64,000 bases of DNA from Vibrio jasicida CAIM 1864 = LMG 25398 (GTDB taxonomy: Bacteria; Pseudomonadota; Gammaproteobacteria; Enterobacterales; Vibrionaceae). The translations under genes were made by a program, and so were the position numbers. Location of the stretch: positions 186,001-250,000 of the forward strand of contig NZ_BAOG01000053.1 of NCBI RefSeq assembly GCF_000400365.1, given 5' to 3'. This document shows, piece after piece, positions 16,302-26,200 of the stretch (position 1 is its first letter; every line of letters begins with the position of its first letter). The notes under the pieces are model-generated. The model worked only from the letters and a program-made list of their open reading frames with translations. It did no database searches and was not told the DNA's origin.

Positions 16302-17219
16302 CTAGCCATCTTTAAGATGTGGGTTCTCTGGTCGCTCCCAATCTTGGCAGAATTCAATGAATGTACGCAGGAGCGGGTTTTGATACTTCTCTTTGTGGAT
16401 CAAAAGCCAGAAGCGACGCTTCATGTCCAGTGGCATGTTGAGCATTTTCACACGACCATCGCGAATTGCAGGTTCAGCAGATAGGCGTGATAAACAACCT
16501 AGGCCAAGTCCGGCAGATACCGAATTGATCAGCGCTTCGGTGGTGTTTAGCTGAAAAGCCTCATGCCAGTGTTCTAGACGCGGAGCGATGGCGCGCATAA
16601 AGAACTCTCGAGAGCCAGAACCCGCCTCACGCAGAATCCATTCCGTGTCTTCGAGCTCGTTTAGGCTGATAGGTCCTTCATCGAAGTTAGGGTAGTCCGG
16701 CGGACAAATCACACACATTTCGTCTTCACTGAATTGCGTTGATTCCAACTCTGGGTGTATGGTCTTGCCCTCGATGAGCGCGATGTCGAGTTCGTACGCG
16801 ATCAACATGTCACAAATCTGGGCAGAGTTAGAGATGAATAAACTCTGCGACTGGTGATTCGTTTCATCACGAAAATCACTTAACAGGTAAGGTGCAACTT
16901 GGTTGCCGATGGTGTCACTGGCACCGATGCGAAGCAGCCCTGATAAGGTTTGGTCGCCATCGAACACACTCTCAATATCCCGAGCTCGGTTGAGGAGTTC
17001 ATCCGCGAGGGGCAAAAGTTTTTGTCCTTCTTGGTTGAGAATTAAGCGGTTGTTCACCCGATCAAATAGGTGATGACCAATTTGTTTCTCTAACTCAGAC
17101 AGCGCCATACTCACGGCCGCCTTAGAAAGAAACAGGCTTTCAGAAGCCGCAGTTAGCGTTTTGTGTTGAGTGATCGTAGTAAAAACTTTCAGTTGTTTAA
17201 GAGAGATATGACTAGGCAT
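16302..17219 (-). CDS. LysR family transcriptional regulator
   Basis: The 305-residue protein has an N-terminal LysR winged helix (about 4-64, HKTLTAASESLFLSKAAVSMALSELEKQIGHHLFDR) and a C-terminal periplasmic-binding-like effector domain (about 90-295). It is transcribed divergently from a TDT transporter across a 112-bp gap, the usual arrangement for a LysR regulator and its target. The effector is not deducible. Confidence 0.92.
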   Translation of the reverse strand: MPSHISLKQLKVFTTITQHKTLTAASESLFLSKAAVSMALSELEKQIGHHLFDRVNNRLILNQEGQKLLPLADELLNRARDIESVFDGDQTLSGLLRIGASDTIGNQVAPYLLSDFRDETNHQSQSLFISNSAQICDMLIAYELDIALIEGKTIHPELESTQFSEDEMCVICPPDYPNFDEGPISLNELEDTEWILREAGSGSREFFMRAIAPRLEHWHEAFQLNTTEALINSVSAGLGLGCLSRLSAEPAIRDGRVKMLNMPLDMKRRFWLLIHKEKYQNPLLRTFIEFCQDWERPENPHLKDG

Positions 17220-17331
17220 GATATTCCGTTAAGTTTATCTGAACGTTAGTTTTAAATAATTAGATATATTGGAACGAAGTGCAAGAGTAATATACACCCC
17301 ATAGAAAGTTAGCCTAGATTTTGAGGTCGTA

Positions 17332-18306
17332 ATGATTCAAAGAACAAAAGCAAAAGTAATGGGAGCACCAACCCCAATGGCGGGTCTGGCTCTTGGTATT
17401 GCGAGCTTAGGTTGGAGTTGGGAAAACTTCGCCGAATTACATGGCTATGGACAGTGGATTAGCGCAGGTATTGCAAGCGTACTGCTAGCAATCTTGGCGA
17501 CTAAATTTCTTTTTCACAATCATTTGTTGAGACAAGATCTTGCGCACCCTGTGGTGGGTAGTGTCGTTCCAACTTTCGCGATGGGAACCATGGTGGCTTC
17601 AAATTCTCTAGGGCACTTTTTCCCTGTTGCAGGTGACGTGCTTTGGTTAGTGGCGGTAGCTCTACATATTGTGTTCCTAGTGAGCTTCTTGTACCACCGC
17701 GCGAAAGACTTCGAACTACACCACATGGTGCCAAGCTGGTTCGTACCACCAGTGGGTATTATCGTTGCAGACGTGTCTTTCTCAGGTAACCCAGTGCTTG
17801 CACCTATTGCACACGGTGCGTTGATCTTCGGTATGGTGGCTTACGCGGTGATGTTGCCAATGATGATCTACCGTTTCATGTTCACTCATGAAATTCCAGA
17901 TGCAGCAAAACCAACCATGGCAATCATGGCGGCACCAGCAAGCCTATCGTTAGCGGGTTACTTAACCGTAACGACAACACCTTCACCAGTGATTATTGCT
18001 CTGTTGTTTGGTATCGCAGTATTGATGACTGCCATCATCTACTTAGCCTTCTTTAAATTACTAAGACTGCCATTTAGCCCAGGTTATGCAGCGTTTACTT
18101 TCCCAATGGTGATTGGTGCAACGGCTCTATTCAAAACAGCAAATTGGATGGAAGCAAATGGTCTAGCAGCGCACTATGTACAACAAGTTCGCGGTCTAGC
18201 AGGTATCGAATTGATTGTGGCAACGATTGTGGTGATTTACGTAGGTTTGCAATACATCAATAACTTACTAATCCAACCACGCTTGATGACGACACATCAC
18301 GCATAA
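17332..18306 (+). CDS. TDT family (TehA/SLAC1-like) transporter
   Basis: The 324-residue protein has about ten membrane segments typical of the tellurite-resistance/dicarboxylate transporter and SLAC1 anion channel family. The opening PTPMAGLALGIASLGW and the repeated-helix layout with PSWFVPPVGIIVAD match the fold. The substrate is unknown; members move anions such as sulfite, malate or chloride. The divergent LysR gene probably regulates it, and a terminator follows closely. Confidence 0.88.
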   Translation: MIQRTKAKVMGAPTPMAGLALGIASLGWSWENFAELHGYGQWISAGIASVLLAILATKFLFHNHLLRQDLAHPVVGSVVPTFAMGTMVASNSLGHFFPVAGDVLWLVAVALHIVFLVSFLYHRAKDFELHHMVPSWFVPPVGIIVADVSFSGNPVLAPIAHGALIFGMVAYAVMLPMMIYRFMFTHEIPDAAKPTMAIMAAPASLSLAGYLTVTTTPSPVIIALLFGIAVLMTAIIYLAFFKLLRLPFSPGYAAFTFPMVIGATALFKTANWMEANGLAAHYVQQVRGLAGIELIVATIVVIYVGLQYINNLLIQPRLMTTHHA

Positions 18307-18325
18307 GTCTTACTCGTAAAGCAAA

Positions 18326-18359
18326 GTCTCTTGGTCTCTCTCGCCAAGAGGCTTTTTTT
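18326..18359 (+). terminator. terminator after the TDT transporter
   Basis: CTCTTGG/CCAAGAG stem, then GC and seven T. Confidence 0.9.
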
Positions 18360-18395
18360 GTATCGGTAGGGTGGGATCTAAAGCCAATCTGCAGA

Positions 18396-18425
18396 TAAAA
18401 AAATGCCACCCCAAAAGGGTGGCGG
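18396..18425 (-). terminator. minus-strand terminator without an obvious gene
   Basis: GCCACCC/GGGTGGC stem with a five-base loop and seven T on minus. No T run follows on plus. Confidence 0.75.
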
Positions 18426-18566
18426 AAAATTAGATACAATTTTAATACATCAAACTTTAGTAACCGCAGCCATTGTAGCGAGAGTTCTCATGCAGAAAAT
18501 GGCAATTCGAAATTTACCTCTCTTCACTATGCCTACTCAAAGTCATAACCTTTGGCTGACTTAGGC

Positions 18567-18615
18567 ACTCGCAAATGTATAAATTACCGAGTGCTAATGT
18601 ATAAAAAATATAACT
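18567..18615 (+). promoter_or_regulatory. inverted/direct repeat before the GlsB/YeaQ-like gene
   Basis: GCACTCG at 18567 and CGAGTGC at 18590 form an inverted repeat. Each arm is followed by AATGTATAAA, so the same sequence also holds a direct repeat. It lies 40-90 bp upstream of the next start and could be an operator. Confidence 0.35.
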
Positions 18616-18654
18616 TTCTAGAATGTTAACTTTCTCAATAGGAAGGATTTTTAC

Positions 18655-18903
18655 ATGGCTATCATTGCTTGGGCGGTTTTAGGGTTAGTTGCTGGTGTAT
18701 TGGCTCAATGGATATTGCCGACGAGAACTTCAAATAGTTGGCTAGCAACCATCATTCTTGGTGTGCTCGGTGCATTTGTCGGTGGCTACGTAGGTTCAAT
18801 GTTTGGTTTTGGTGCTGTAGGTGTGTTGAGCGTTGAGGGGATTATTACTGCGACCATCGGCGCTGTCATTTTGCTTTTTGTGTTCCGATTGCTGCGCAAA
18901 TAA
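18655..18903 (+). CDS. GlsB/YeaQ/YmgE family stress-response membrane protein
   Basis: The 82-residue protein is nearly all membrane, with three hydrophobic segments and Gly-rich helices (GVLGAFVGGYVGSMFGFG), as in the transglycosylase-associated YeaQ/YmgE family. Family length is about 80-85. AGGAAGG lies eight bases before the ATG. Exact function is not established. Confidence 0.88.
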   Translation: MAIIAWAVLGLVAGVLAQWILPTRTSNSWLATIILGVLGAFVGGYVGSMFGFGAVGVLSVEGIITATIGAVILLFVFRLLRK

Positions 18904-18925
18904 CATGCTCAGACACGGTATCAGC

Positions 18926-19204
18926 ATGCAGTATTCTCTCGAAGAAATCTTACACTACTTAAACGACAACCATTTTAGAGCCAGTAATAAAGCGGTCGCT
19001 GAAATCCTAGGTGTCAGCGTTTGGTCACTTATCTATAAATTGGATAAGTGTCACCCAGCAGGCTCTTGGTTAGTTGATGACAAAACTGGGCTTCCTGTCG
19101 GCTACAGTTCAAAGAACTATCACCCTCATTTGTTCCAAAGGAGGGTGATATTGTCGAGTGTGTCTGTGTTAAGGCAACATTTACTTCATCAATATGCTCG
19201 CTAG
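18926..19204 (+). CDS. Small hypothetical protein with helix-turn-helix-like segment
   Basis: About 92 residues from ATG 18926, or 99 from ATG 18905. The segment KAVAEILGVSVWSLIYKLDK (about 18-37) reads like a helix-turn-helix. I do not recognise a family. The start lies within 25 bases of the previous stop, so the two genes are probably cotranscribed. A perfect 10-bp inverted repeat (19118-19127 and 19141-19150) lies inside the 3' part of the frame, so the C-terminal end may be poorly conserved. Confidence 0.55.
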   Translation: MQYSLEEILHYLNDNHFRASNKAVAEILGVSVWSLIYKLDKCHPAGSWLVDDKTGLPVGYSSKNYHPHLFQRRVILSSVSVLRQHLLHQYAR

Positions 19205-19436
19205 GGGGGATACACTGGTGTGAGCTATCCCTTCCTTCCAACTCCGCTGTATTTTATATATCTACCTTGAGTACTCAGTGAGGAAGGGAAGTCATTGTCT
19301 ACAGCCAGTTGATTACTTGTTCAAACTTTGTCTAATCTCTAACCTTTTGTTATTTAAGCTATCGAGATCGCTCTAGGAATAAATGCGGCTGTGCTAAGCT
19401 TGCTAGCAGTTTCCATTGGCATTCGGTGCACTTACT
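19205..19436. other. gap before recC
   Basis: GGGATA/TATCCC forms a short stem at about 19206-19228. CCCTTCCT (19226-19233) and AGGAAGGG (about 19280-19287) are an inverted pair with a long loop. There is no T run and no gene. It presumably holds the recC promoter. Confidence 0.35.
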
Positions 19437-22400
19437 TTGTTTACTGTCTATCACTCCAATCAGGTCGATGTTCTCAAATCACTTCTTGTTGAATTGATTC
19501 GCATCAACCCATTAGAAAACCCATTCGAAAAAGAGCAAATTCTGGTGCAGAGCCCAGGTATGTCTCAGTGGTTAAAAATGGAATTGGCGAAAGAGTTTGG
19601 TGTTGCGGCAAACCTAGAGTTTCCGCTGCCAGCGACTTTCATTTGGGACATGTTCACCCAAGTATTGGCTGATGTGCCAAAACGCAGTGCCTTCAACAAA
19701 GAAGCCATGACGTGGAAGCTGATGCACTTGCTTCCGGGTTTGTTGAACGAAGCGTCATTCGAACCTTTGGCACGTTATCTTCAAGACGACAGTGACAACT
19801 CCAAGTTGTATCAATTGGCAGAGAAAATTGCCGATATCTTTGATGGCTATTTGGTGTACCGCCCAGAATGGATTGCAAGCTGGGAAGCCGGACAAACGGT
19901 GCCTGAGCTTGAAGACGAACACCCATGGCAGCCGGTTTTGTGGCAGGCATTGTACGATCACACGGTTACTCTTGGACAATCGCCTTATCATCGTGCCAAT
20001 TTGTACGAACACTTCATTGATACGCTAGAAAACTTCAACGGCAATTTTGATCATCTGCCGAAGCGTTTGTTTGTGTTTGGTATCTCTTCACTGCCACCAC
20101 GTTACATGGATGCGCTAAAAGCCATTGGTGAACACATTGATGTCCATCTAATGTTTACTAACCCCTGCCGTTATTATTGGGGTGAAGTACGCGACCGTAA
20201 ATTCCTAGCTCGCTTAGCAGCAAAACATCGTCAGCACGTGGTGTGGCAAGAAGACCATTCTGAAGTGCAAGGTGAGACTGAGCAGTTAAAAGGTTCACTA
20301 GAAGAAAACGTGGTGGATGAGCTGCATACCGATGTGGTGGGTAACAGTTTGTTGGCTTCGATGGGCAAACTTGGACGCGATAACATGTATCTGTTGTCGC
20401 AGCTTGAATCCCATGAGATAGAAGCTTTTGTTGATGTCGAGCGAGACAGTCTGCTCCATCAACTTCAAGCCGACATTCTTAATTTAGAAGAACACCAAGA
20501 CGACGAGCAAATCGACAGCAGCCAGCACAAACAAGTGGTGAGTTTGGGTGATAAATCCGTGAGCTTGCACTCTTGCCACAGCCCAATGCGAGAAGTGGAA
20601 GTGCTACACGATCAGCTTCTGGCGATGTTCGATGCCGATCCGACACTGAAACCGCGCGATATTATTGTCATGGTGGCAGACATCAATGCCTACAGCCCTG
20701 CGATTCAGGCGGTGTTCGGCAATGCGCCGGGTGAGCGATTTATTCCTTACTCGATTTCAGACCGAACGGCCGATCAAGAAAGCCCAATTTTGGCGGCTTT
20801 CATGCAACTTGTTAATTTACCGAATACACGTTGCTTGGCTTCTGAATTACTTGAGCTGTTAGAAACGCCGGCGATTTTGAAGCGATTCGATCTCAGCGAA
20901 GATGATTTCCTTCAAGCCAAACAATGGGTGGAAGAATCTGGCATTCGCTGGGGGCTAGATAGCCATACCGGCAGCGAATTTGAACTGCCAGAAACGCGCC
21001 AAAATACATGGCAATTTGGTATCCAGCGTATGTTGTTAGGTTACGCGATGCCAGAATCTGCCGGTTTGTTTGAAGCGCAAGAAGGTAGCCTCTCGCCCTA
21101 CAATGAAGTGCAAGGCATGGGCGCAGAGCTTGCTGGTAAGTTAGCCCATTTTATTCAACAAATTAGCCAATATCGCCGCAAACTTTCCCATGTTCAGTCG
21201 ATTGATGCATGGCGTGAAACCTTGGTGGCGATGTTGGATGACTTCTTCTCCGTTGAGCTAGAAGGGGAAATGGCGCTCAAGTCCATTCGAGATACCTTAA
21301 GTCAATTGAAAGAACAGCTAACCGATGCGGCATTTGATGATGCCTTGTCGCCTTCTATTGTTAGCCAGTATCTACAAAACAAGCTGTCAGGAACGCGGGT
21401 CAGCCAGCGCTTCCTTGCCGGACAAGTGAACTTCTGTACTCTGATGCCGATGCGCTCGATCCCATTTAGAACCGTGTGTCTACTTGGTATGAACGATGGT
21501 GTTTACCCGCGATCAATGCCACCAGAAGGTTTTGACTTAATGACAGGGCGCACTAAACCGGGTGACCGTTCACGCCGAGACGATGACCGTTACCTATTCT
21601 TAGAAGCCGTGCTGTCTGCACAGCAAAGTTTGTACATCAGTTACGTTGGACGTTCTATCCAAGACAACACTGAGCGCGTGCCGTCTGTGCTGGTGTCGGA
21701 GTTGATGGAATATTGCCATCAGAACTACTGCCTAGATGGCGATCAAGACCAGTCTGTCGATGACTCCGGAGATAAACTACTCAACGAGTTAGTGAACGTG
21801 CATGCCATGGTGCCATTTAGCCCAAGTGCATTTCAAGGTTCTCATTCAAGCTATGCCAAAGAGTGGATTCCGGCCGCGTTGACCCAAAGCAATCAATCGC
21901 AAGGTCATGCGCGTGGCGAGTTTAACCGCGCATTGGATGATTACTTGCTTGGCGCAACCTTCCCAATCGAGTTGGACTTGGTGGAATTACAACGCTTCTG
22001 GCGTTTACCAGTTCAGTATTTCTTTAACCGCCGTTTGAAAGTGATGTTCGAGCCGCCATTGCCTGTGATGGAAGACGATGAGCCCTTTATATTAGGCGGC
22101 TTAGAAAGCTATCAAATGCGCGATGAGTTACTAGAAACCTTGCTCGAAACCGCCATTAATCAACCGTCCGCAAAAGCAGACGTACTCAAGCACTTTATGA
22201 GTGAGCAACGCGCACAGGGCAAATTACCGGTTGGCGCATTTGGTGATATCGAGTTTGAAACCAATCGCGTGCAAGCGGAAGAGCTGGTGGATAAGTTGGC
22301 GTTTTTATCCGGTGCGCCGCAAGACGATTTAGAAATCGACCTGACCTTCGATGTACTTGGTGAAGGAAAGAATATCCGTCTAACCGGTTGGCTAACTCAA

Positions 22401-22910
22401 TGCTATCAATCTGGGTTGATTCGCTACCGCAGTGGTAAAATTCGTGCGCAGGATTACCTTGCTGCATGGATCGATCATCTTGCTATGTCTGCCTCTGGTC
22501 ACGCTAGAAAGACCCACGTTATCGGTTATGACCGCAAGGAAGGTGCGGTGCATTTAGTTTACCCAGCAATGGCAGACGCTGCGCAAGCGAAACAACTACT
22601 TGCTGAATTAGTACGTCTGTTTTTTGAAGGCATGACCAAGCCATTACCATATTTCCCGAAAACAGCACTGGCGTGTGTCGAGGCGGGCTTTAGTCGTGGC
22701 CACTGGGCTGATGACGAAGAGAAATCGCTGAAGAAAATGGCGGACGCATTTAATGATGGTTACATGAGCCCAGGCGAAGGAAATAATGCGTATATTTCGC
22801 GTATTTGGTCGGCTTGGAATGATGAGCTTGCAGCAGAAGTCCGCACGCTGACCGCATTGGTTCTTCAAGGCGCAAGATTGACGGCGATGGATGCCGATGA
22901 TGAAAAGTAA
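19437..22910 (+). CDS. recC: Exodeoxyribonuclease V gamma chain (RecC)
   Basis: The 1157-residue protein is the Chi-recognition and scaffold subunit of RecBCD, the double-strand-break end-processing helicase-nuclease. The N-terminus (FTVYHSNQVDVLKSLLVELI) aligns with E. coli RecC MLRVYHSN. It is followed by QSPGMSQWLKMELAKEFG and FPLPATFIWDMF, nearly identical to the family. I chose TTG 19437 to match that N-terminus; a TTG at 19416 would add seven residues. Neither has a strong ribosome site, which hints at weak translation. recB and recD follow; the ptrA gene of E. coli is absent between them. Confidence 0.95.
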   Translation: MFTVYHSNQVDVLKSLLVELIRINPLENPFEKEQILVQSPGMSQWLKMELAKEFGVAANLEFPLPATFIWDMFTQVLADVPKRSAFNKEAMTWKLMHLLPGLLNEASFEPLARYLQDDSDNSKLYQLAEKIADIFDGYLVYRPEWIASWEAGQTVPELEDEHPWQPVLWQALYDHTVTLGQSPYHRANLYEHFIDTLENFNGNFDHLPKRLFVFGISSLPPRYMDALKAIGEHIDVHLMFTNPCRYYWGEVRDRKFLARLAAKHRQHVVWQEDHSEVQGETEQLKGSLEENVVDELHTDVVGNSLLASMGKLGRDNMYLLSQLESHEIEAFVDVERDSLLHQLQADILNLEEHQDDEQIDSSQHKQVVSLGDKSVSLHSCHSPMREVEVLHDQLLAMFDADPTLKPRDIIVMVADINAYSPAIQAVFGNAPGERFIPYSISDRTADQESPILAAFMQLVNLPNTRCLASELLELLETPAILKRFDLSEDDFLQAKQWVEESGIRWGLDSHTGSEFELPETRQNTWQFGIQRMLLGYAMPESAGLFEAQEGSLSPYNEVQGMGAELAGKLAHFIQQISQYRRKLSHVQSIDAWRETLVAMLDDFFSVELEGEMALKSIRDTLSQLKEQLTDAAFDDALSPSIVSQYLQNKLSGTRVSQRFLAGQVNFCTLMPMRSIPFRTVCLLGMNDGVYPRSMPPEGFDLMTGRTKPGDRSRRDDDRYLFLEAVLSAQQSLYISYVGRSIQDNTERVPSVLVSELMEYCHQNYCLDGDQDQSVDDSGDKLLNELVNVHAMVPFSPSAFQGSHSSYAKEWIPAALTQSNQSQGHARGEFNRALDDYLLGATFPIELDLVELQRFWRLPVQYFFNRRLKVMFEPPLPVMEDDEPFILGGLESYQMRDELLETLLETAINQPSAKADVLKHFMSEQRAQGKLPVGAFGDIEFETNRVQAEELVDKLAFLSGAPQDDLEIDLTFDVLGEGKNIRLTGWLTQCYQSGLIRYRSGKIRAQDYLAAWIDHLAMSASGHARKTHVIGYDRKEGAVHLVYPAMADAAQAKQLLAELVRLFFEGMTKPLPYFPKTALACVEAGFSRGHWADDEEKSLKKMADAFNDGYMSPGEGNNAYISRIWSAWNDELAAEVRTLTALVLQGARLTAMDADDEK

Positions 22911-23200
22911 GTTGGGATGATTAAGGATGAAAAAGAGTAGGGTGGCCGCCAGAAAATCATTATTTTTTGTAGGGCGTTCGCTGTACGGCCACAAGGTCAG
23001 AGGGACCATGATTCGTTTGAGTGTAGCTGCCTGAAAGGCTTGGCTTATCTCGTGAGGCGCATACTAGCGGTTGAAGATCAGGATAACCGTGAGTGAGATC
23101 CCACTAACCTCTAAATATTCCAACTTGTTAGACATATAAATAGAATTTTTAACGACAGATCACAGTTCGGTCAGTCGATAATCCGGAGAGATTCAGCGTT
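22911..23200. other. recC-recB gap
   Basis: This 290-bp gap holds GTGGCCG and CGGCCAC as a spaced inverted pair (about 22943-22998), and AT-rich sequence near 23115-23150 that may be a recB promoter. No ORF is supported. E. coli has ptrA at this place. Confidence 0.4.
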
Positions 23201-26200
23201 ATGGCGCAAATGTCAGTTCCAACTCCACTGCAAACCATGACTTTTCCACTGCATGGTGCAAGGTTAATTGAAGCTTCTGCGGGTACGGGTAAAACCTTTA
23301 CCATCGCAGGTTTATATCTGCGACTCCTACTAGGGCATGGTACTGCTGATACGAAGCACCGCGTGCCGTTGACCGTGGATCAAATTCTGGTGGTGACCTT
23401 TACCGAAGCCGCAACGGCGGAGCTGCGTGATCGTATTCGTGCGCGTATTCACGACGCGAGGATCGCATTCGCTCGTGGGAAAAGCTCAGATCCTGTGATT
23501 CAACCTTTATTGGAAGAAATCGAGGATCATAAGCAAGCCGCTGAGATCCTTTTGCAAGCAGAGCGCCAAATGGATGAAGCCGCGGTGTACACCATTCACG
23601 GTTTCTGCCAACGCATGCTGACGCAAAACGCATTCGAATCCGGTAGTCGTTTCAATAATGAGTTTGTGACAGACGAAAGCCATCTTAAAGCGCAAGTGGT
23701 TGCCGATTACTGGCGTCGTAACTTCTATACTTTGCCATTCGCTTTGGCAGGAGAAGTGCGCCAACTATGGGGCTCGCCATCAGATCTGTTGTATGACATC
23801 AGCAACTACCTCACAGGCGCGCCGCTAAGTCTCTCTGTTCCTGCAATACAAGGTAGCCTTGCCGATTTGCATGAGCAAAACCTAAAGCAAATTGATGCTT
23901 TGAAAGCCCAATGGCGTGATAGCCAAGAGGATTTCCTCGCGCTGATTTCTGATTCTGACGTCAACAAACGCAGCTACACCAAAAAATCTCTGCCGACATG
24001 GTTAGAAGCGGTCAACGCATGGGCTGCGACAGAAACTACAGGCTATGACTATCCAGATAAGCTGGAGAAGTTCGCGCAGAATGTGTTGCTCGAGAAAACC
24101 CCGAAAGGAACTGCGGCACAGCACCCAGTGTTTGAGGCGATTGAAACTTTCCTTGCCAATCCAATCAGCTTAAAAGCGCCATTATTAGCTCATGCGATTG
24201 AGCATTGTCGCGTGATGCTGGCAAAAGCAAAAAATCAGAAGCAATGGTTGTCATTTGATGACTTGCTGACTCAGCTTTCAGCCTCGATTGATACCGATGA
24301 AACCGCACTACTGACAGAGCGTATTCGCACGCTTTATCCGGTTGCGATGATCGACGAATTCCAAGATACCGACCCACTGCAATACAGCATTTTTAGCCGC
24401 ATTTATTTGGATAATCCTGAGTGTGGTTTGTTTATGATCGGTGACCCGAAACAGGCGATTTACGGTTTCCGTGGTGCGGACATCTTCACCTACATAAAGG
24501 CGCGTAACCAAGTTAGTGCTCACTACACGCTTGGTACCAACTGGCGCTCAAGTGCCGATATGGTATTGGCAGTGAACCAGATTTTTGCTCTGCCAGATAG
24601 CCCGTTTATTTATGACTCTGATATTCCATTCCATTCTGTGGAATACAGCCCAAGTGCAGACAAACGCGTTTGGACCATGGGTGGTCAAAAACAGCCTGCA
24701 CTGACTTATTGGCTGCAAGAAGCGGAAGAGAAACCTCTGCCAAAAGGTGAATACCTCACCGCTATGGCAGAAGCGACGGCGAGCCAAATTCAAACCATCT
24801 TGACCGCAGCGCAACAAGGCCAAGCGTGTTTGGTCAATGGAGAAAAGCAGAATCCAGTCAAAGCGGGTGACATTGCAGTGTTGGTGCGCACGGGTAGCGA
24901 AGGTCGCATGGTCAAACAGGCGTTAGCAGACCAAGGCATTGCCAGTGTGTACCTTTCTAACCGCGATAGCGTGTTTACTAGCTCTGTGGCGCAAGACTTA
25001 CAGCGTTTGCTGCAAGCGGTATTAACACCAGAAAACGACAGAGCATTGCGCGCCAGCCTAGCATCAGAATTATTCGCTCTGGATGCAGCCAGCTTAGACG
25101 CCCTCAACAACGATGAAACCGTGTGGGAAAATGTGGTTAACGAGTTCAAAGAATACCGTAAGCTTTGGGTGCAACGTGGTGTGCTACCTATGCTGCGAGC
25201 AGTGATCAGTAAACGCCATATTGCTGAGCGTCTGCTAGAAGAAGAGGCGAGCTCACAAAGCGAAAACGGTGAGCGAGTACTTACCGATCTGATGCACATT
25301 GGTGAACTATTGCAGCAAGCGAGTAACGAATTAGACAGCGACCACGGTTTGCTGCGTTGGTTAGCGCAATCCATCAGCGATGCAGAACATGGGCTAGGTG
25401 GCAGCGATGACCAAATTCAGCGTTTGGAATCAGAGCGTAACTTGGTGCAAATCGTCACCATTCACAAATCCAAAGGTCTGGAATATGACTTGGTCTTTCT
25501 GCCATTTGTGTTTGGTTACCGAGAAGCAAGTGAAGCCAAATACTACGATGCTGAGAACGATCGCACCGTTCTTGATATCACGGGTAACGATGCGTCGTTA
25601 AAACAGGCAGATAAAGAACGCCTCGCTGAAGACTTGCGCCTTATCTACGTAGCGCTAACGCGTGCCGTGTATGCCTGCTTTATTGGTGCTTCACCACTGC
25701 GTAATGGTCGCTCAACCAAAGAGCCAACCGGTGTGCATCACAGTGCGATTGGTTACTTGGTGCAAAATGGTCAAGAGGGTGGCATCAACGACCTGTTTGT
25801 TGGGCTGAAAAAGCAGCAAGAGAATCTCGATAACGTGGTGATTTGTGATCCTCCAAAGCAACACGACGAGATGTATGTTGCGGAGCAAACCGAGTTGGAA
25901 GCGTTGACAGCTAAAGAGCTGCAAAACCCAATTGATAGAAACTGGCGAATCACCAGTTACTCGGGCTTGGTTAAACAAGGTTCTCATCATGCTGAGCATG
26001 ACGCGACGATTGAAATTACCGGCTTTGATATCGATTCTTCAGAAGAGCAAGATGAGGCGGAATTGGTTGAGCCAGAACGCTCTATCTTCAACTTCCCGCG
26101 TGGCGCACGTCCGGGTACTTTTCTGCACAGCTTATTTGAGGAAGTTGAGTTTACTCAGCCCGCGACAACGGAAGAGAACACCCAAATCATCCTCGGCTTG

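Larger units (their letters stand above)
18396..18620 (-). ncRNA. candidate minus-strand small RNA
   Basis: A minus-strand terminator (18396-18425) has no minus-strand gene upstream of it until beyond recC, so an independent transcript is implied. Within the stretch, on minus, GCCATT...AATGGC and GCACTCG...CGAGTGC can form hairpins. No ORF with a ribosome site is present. The 5' end and promoter are not resolved. The region also carries the plus-strand promoter of the next gene. Confidence 0.35.

Noticed and set aside
24790..25374. Long antisense open frame inside recB
   Set aside because: It lies wholly inside recB on the other strand and its composition mirrors recB codons (Ser/Leu-rich). 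Typical shadow frame.
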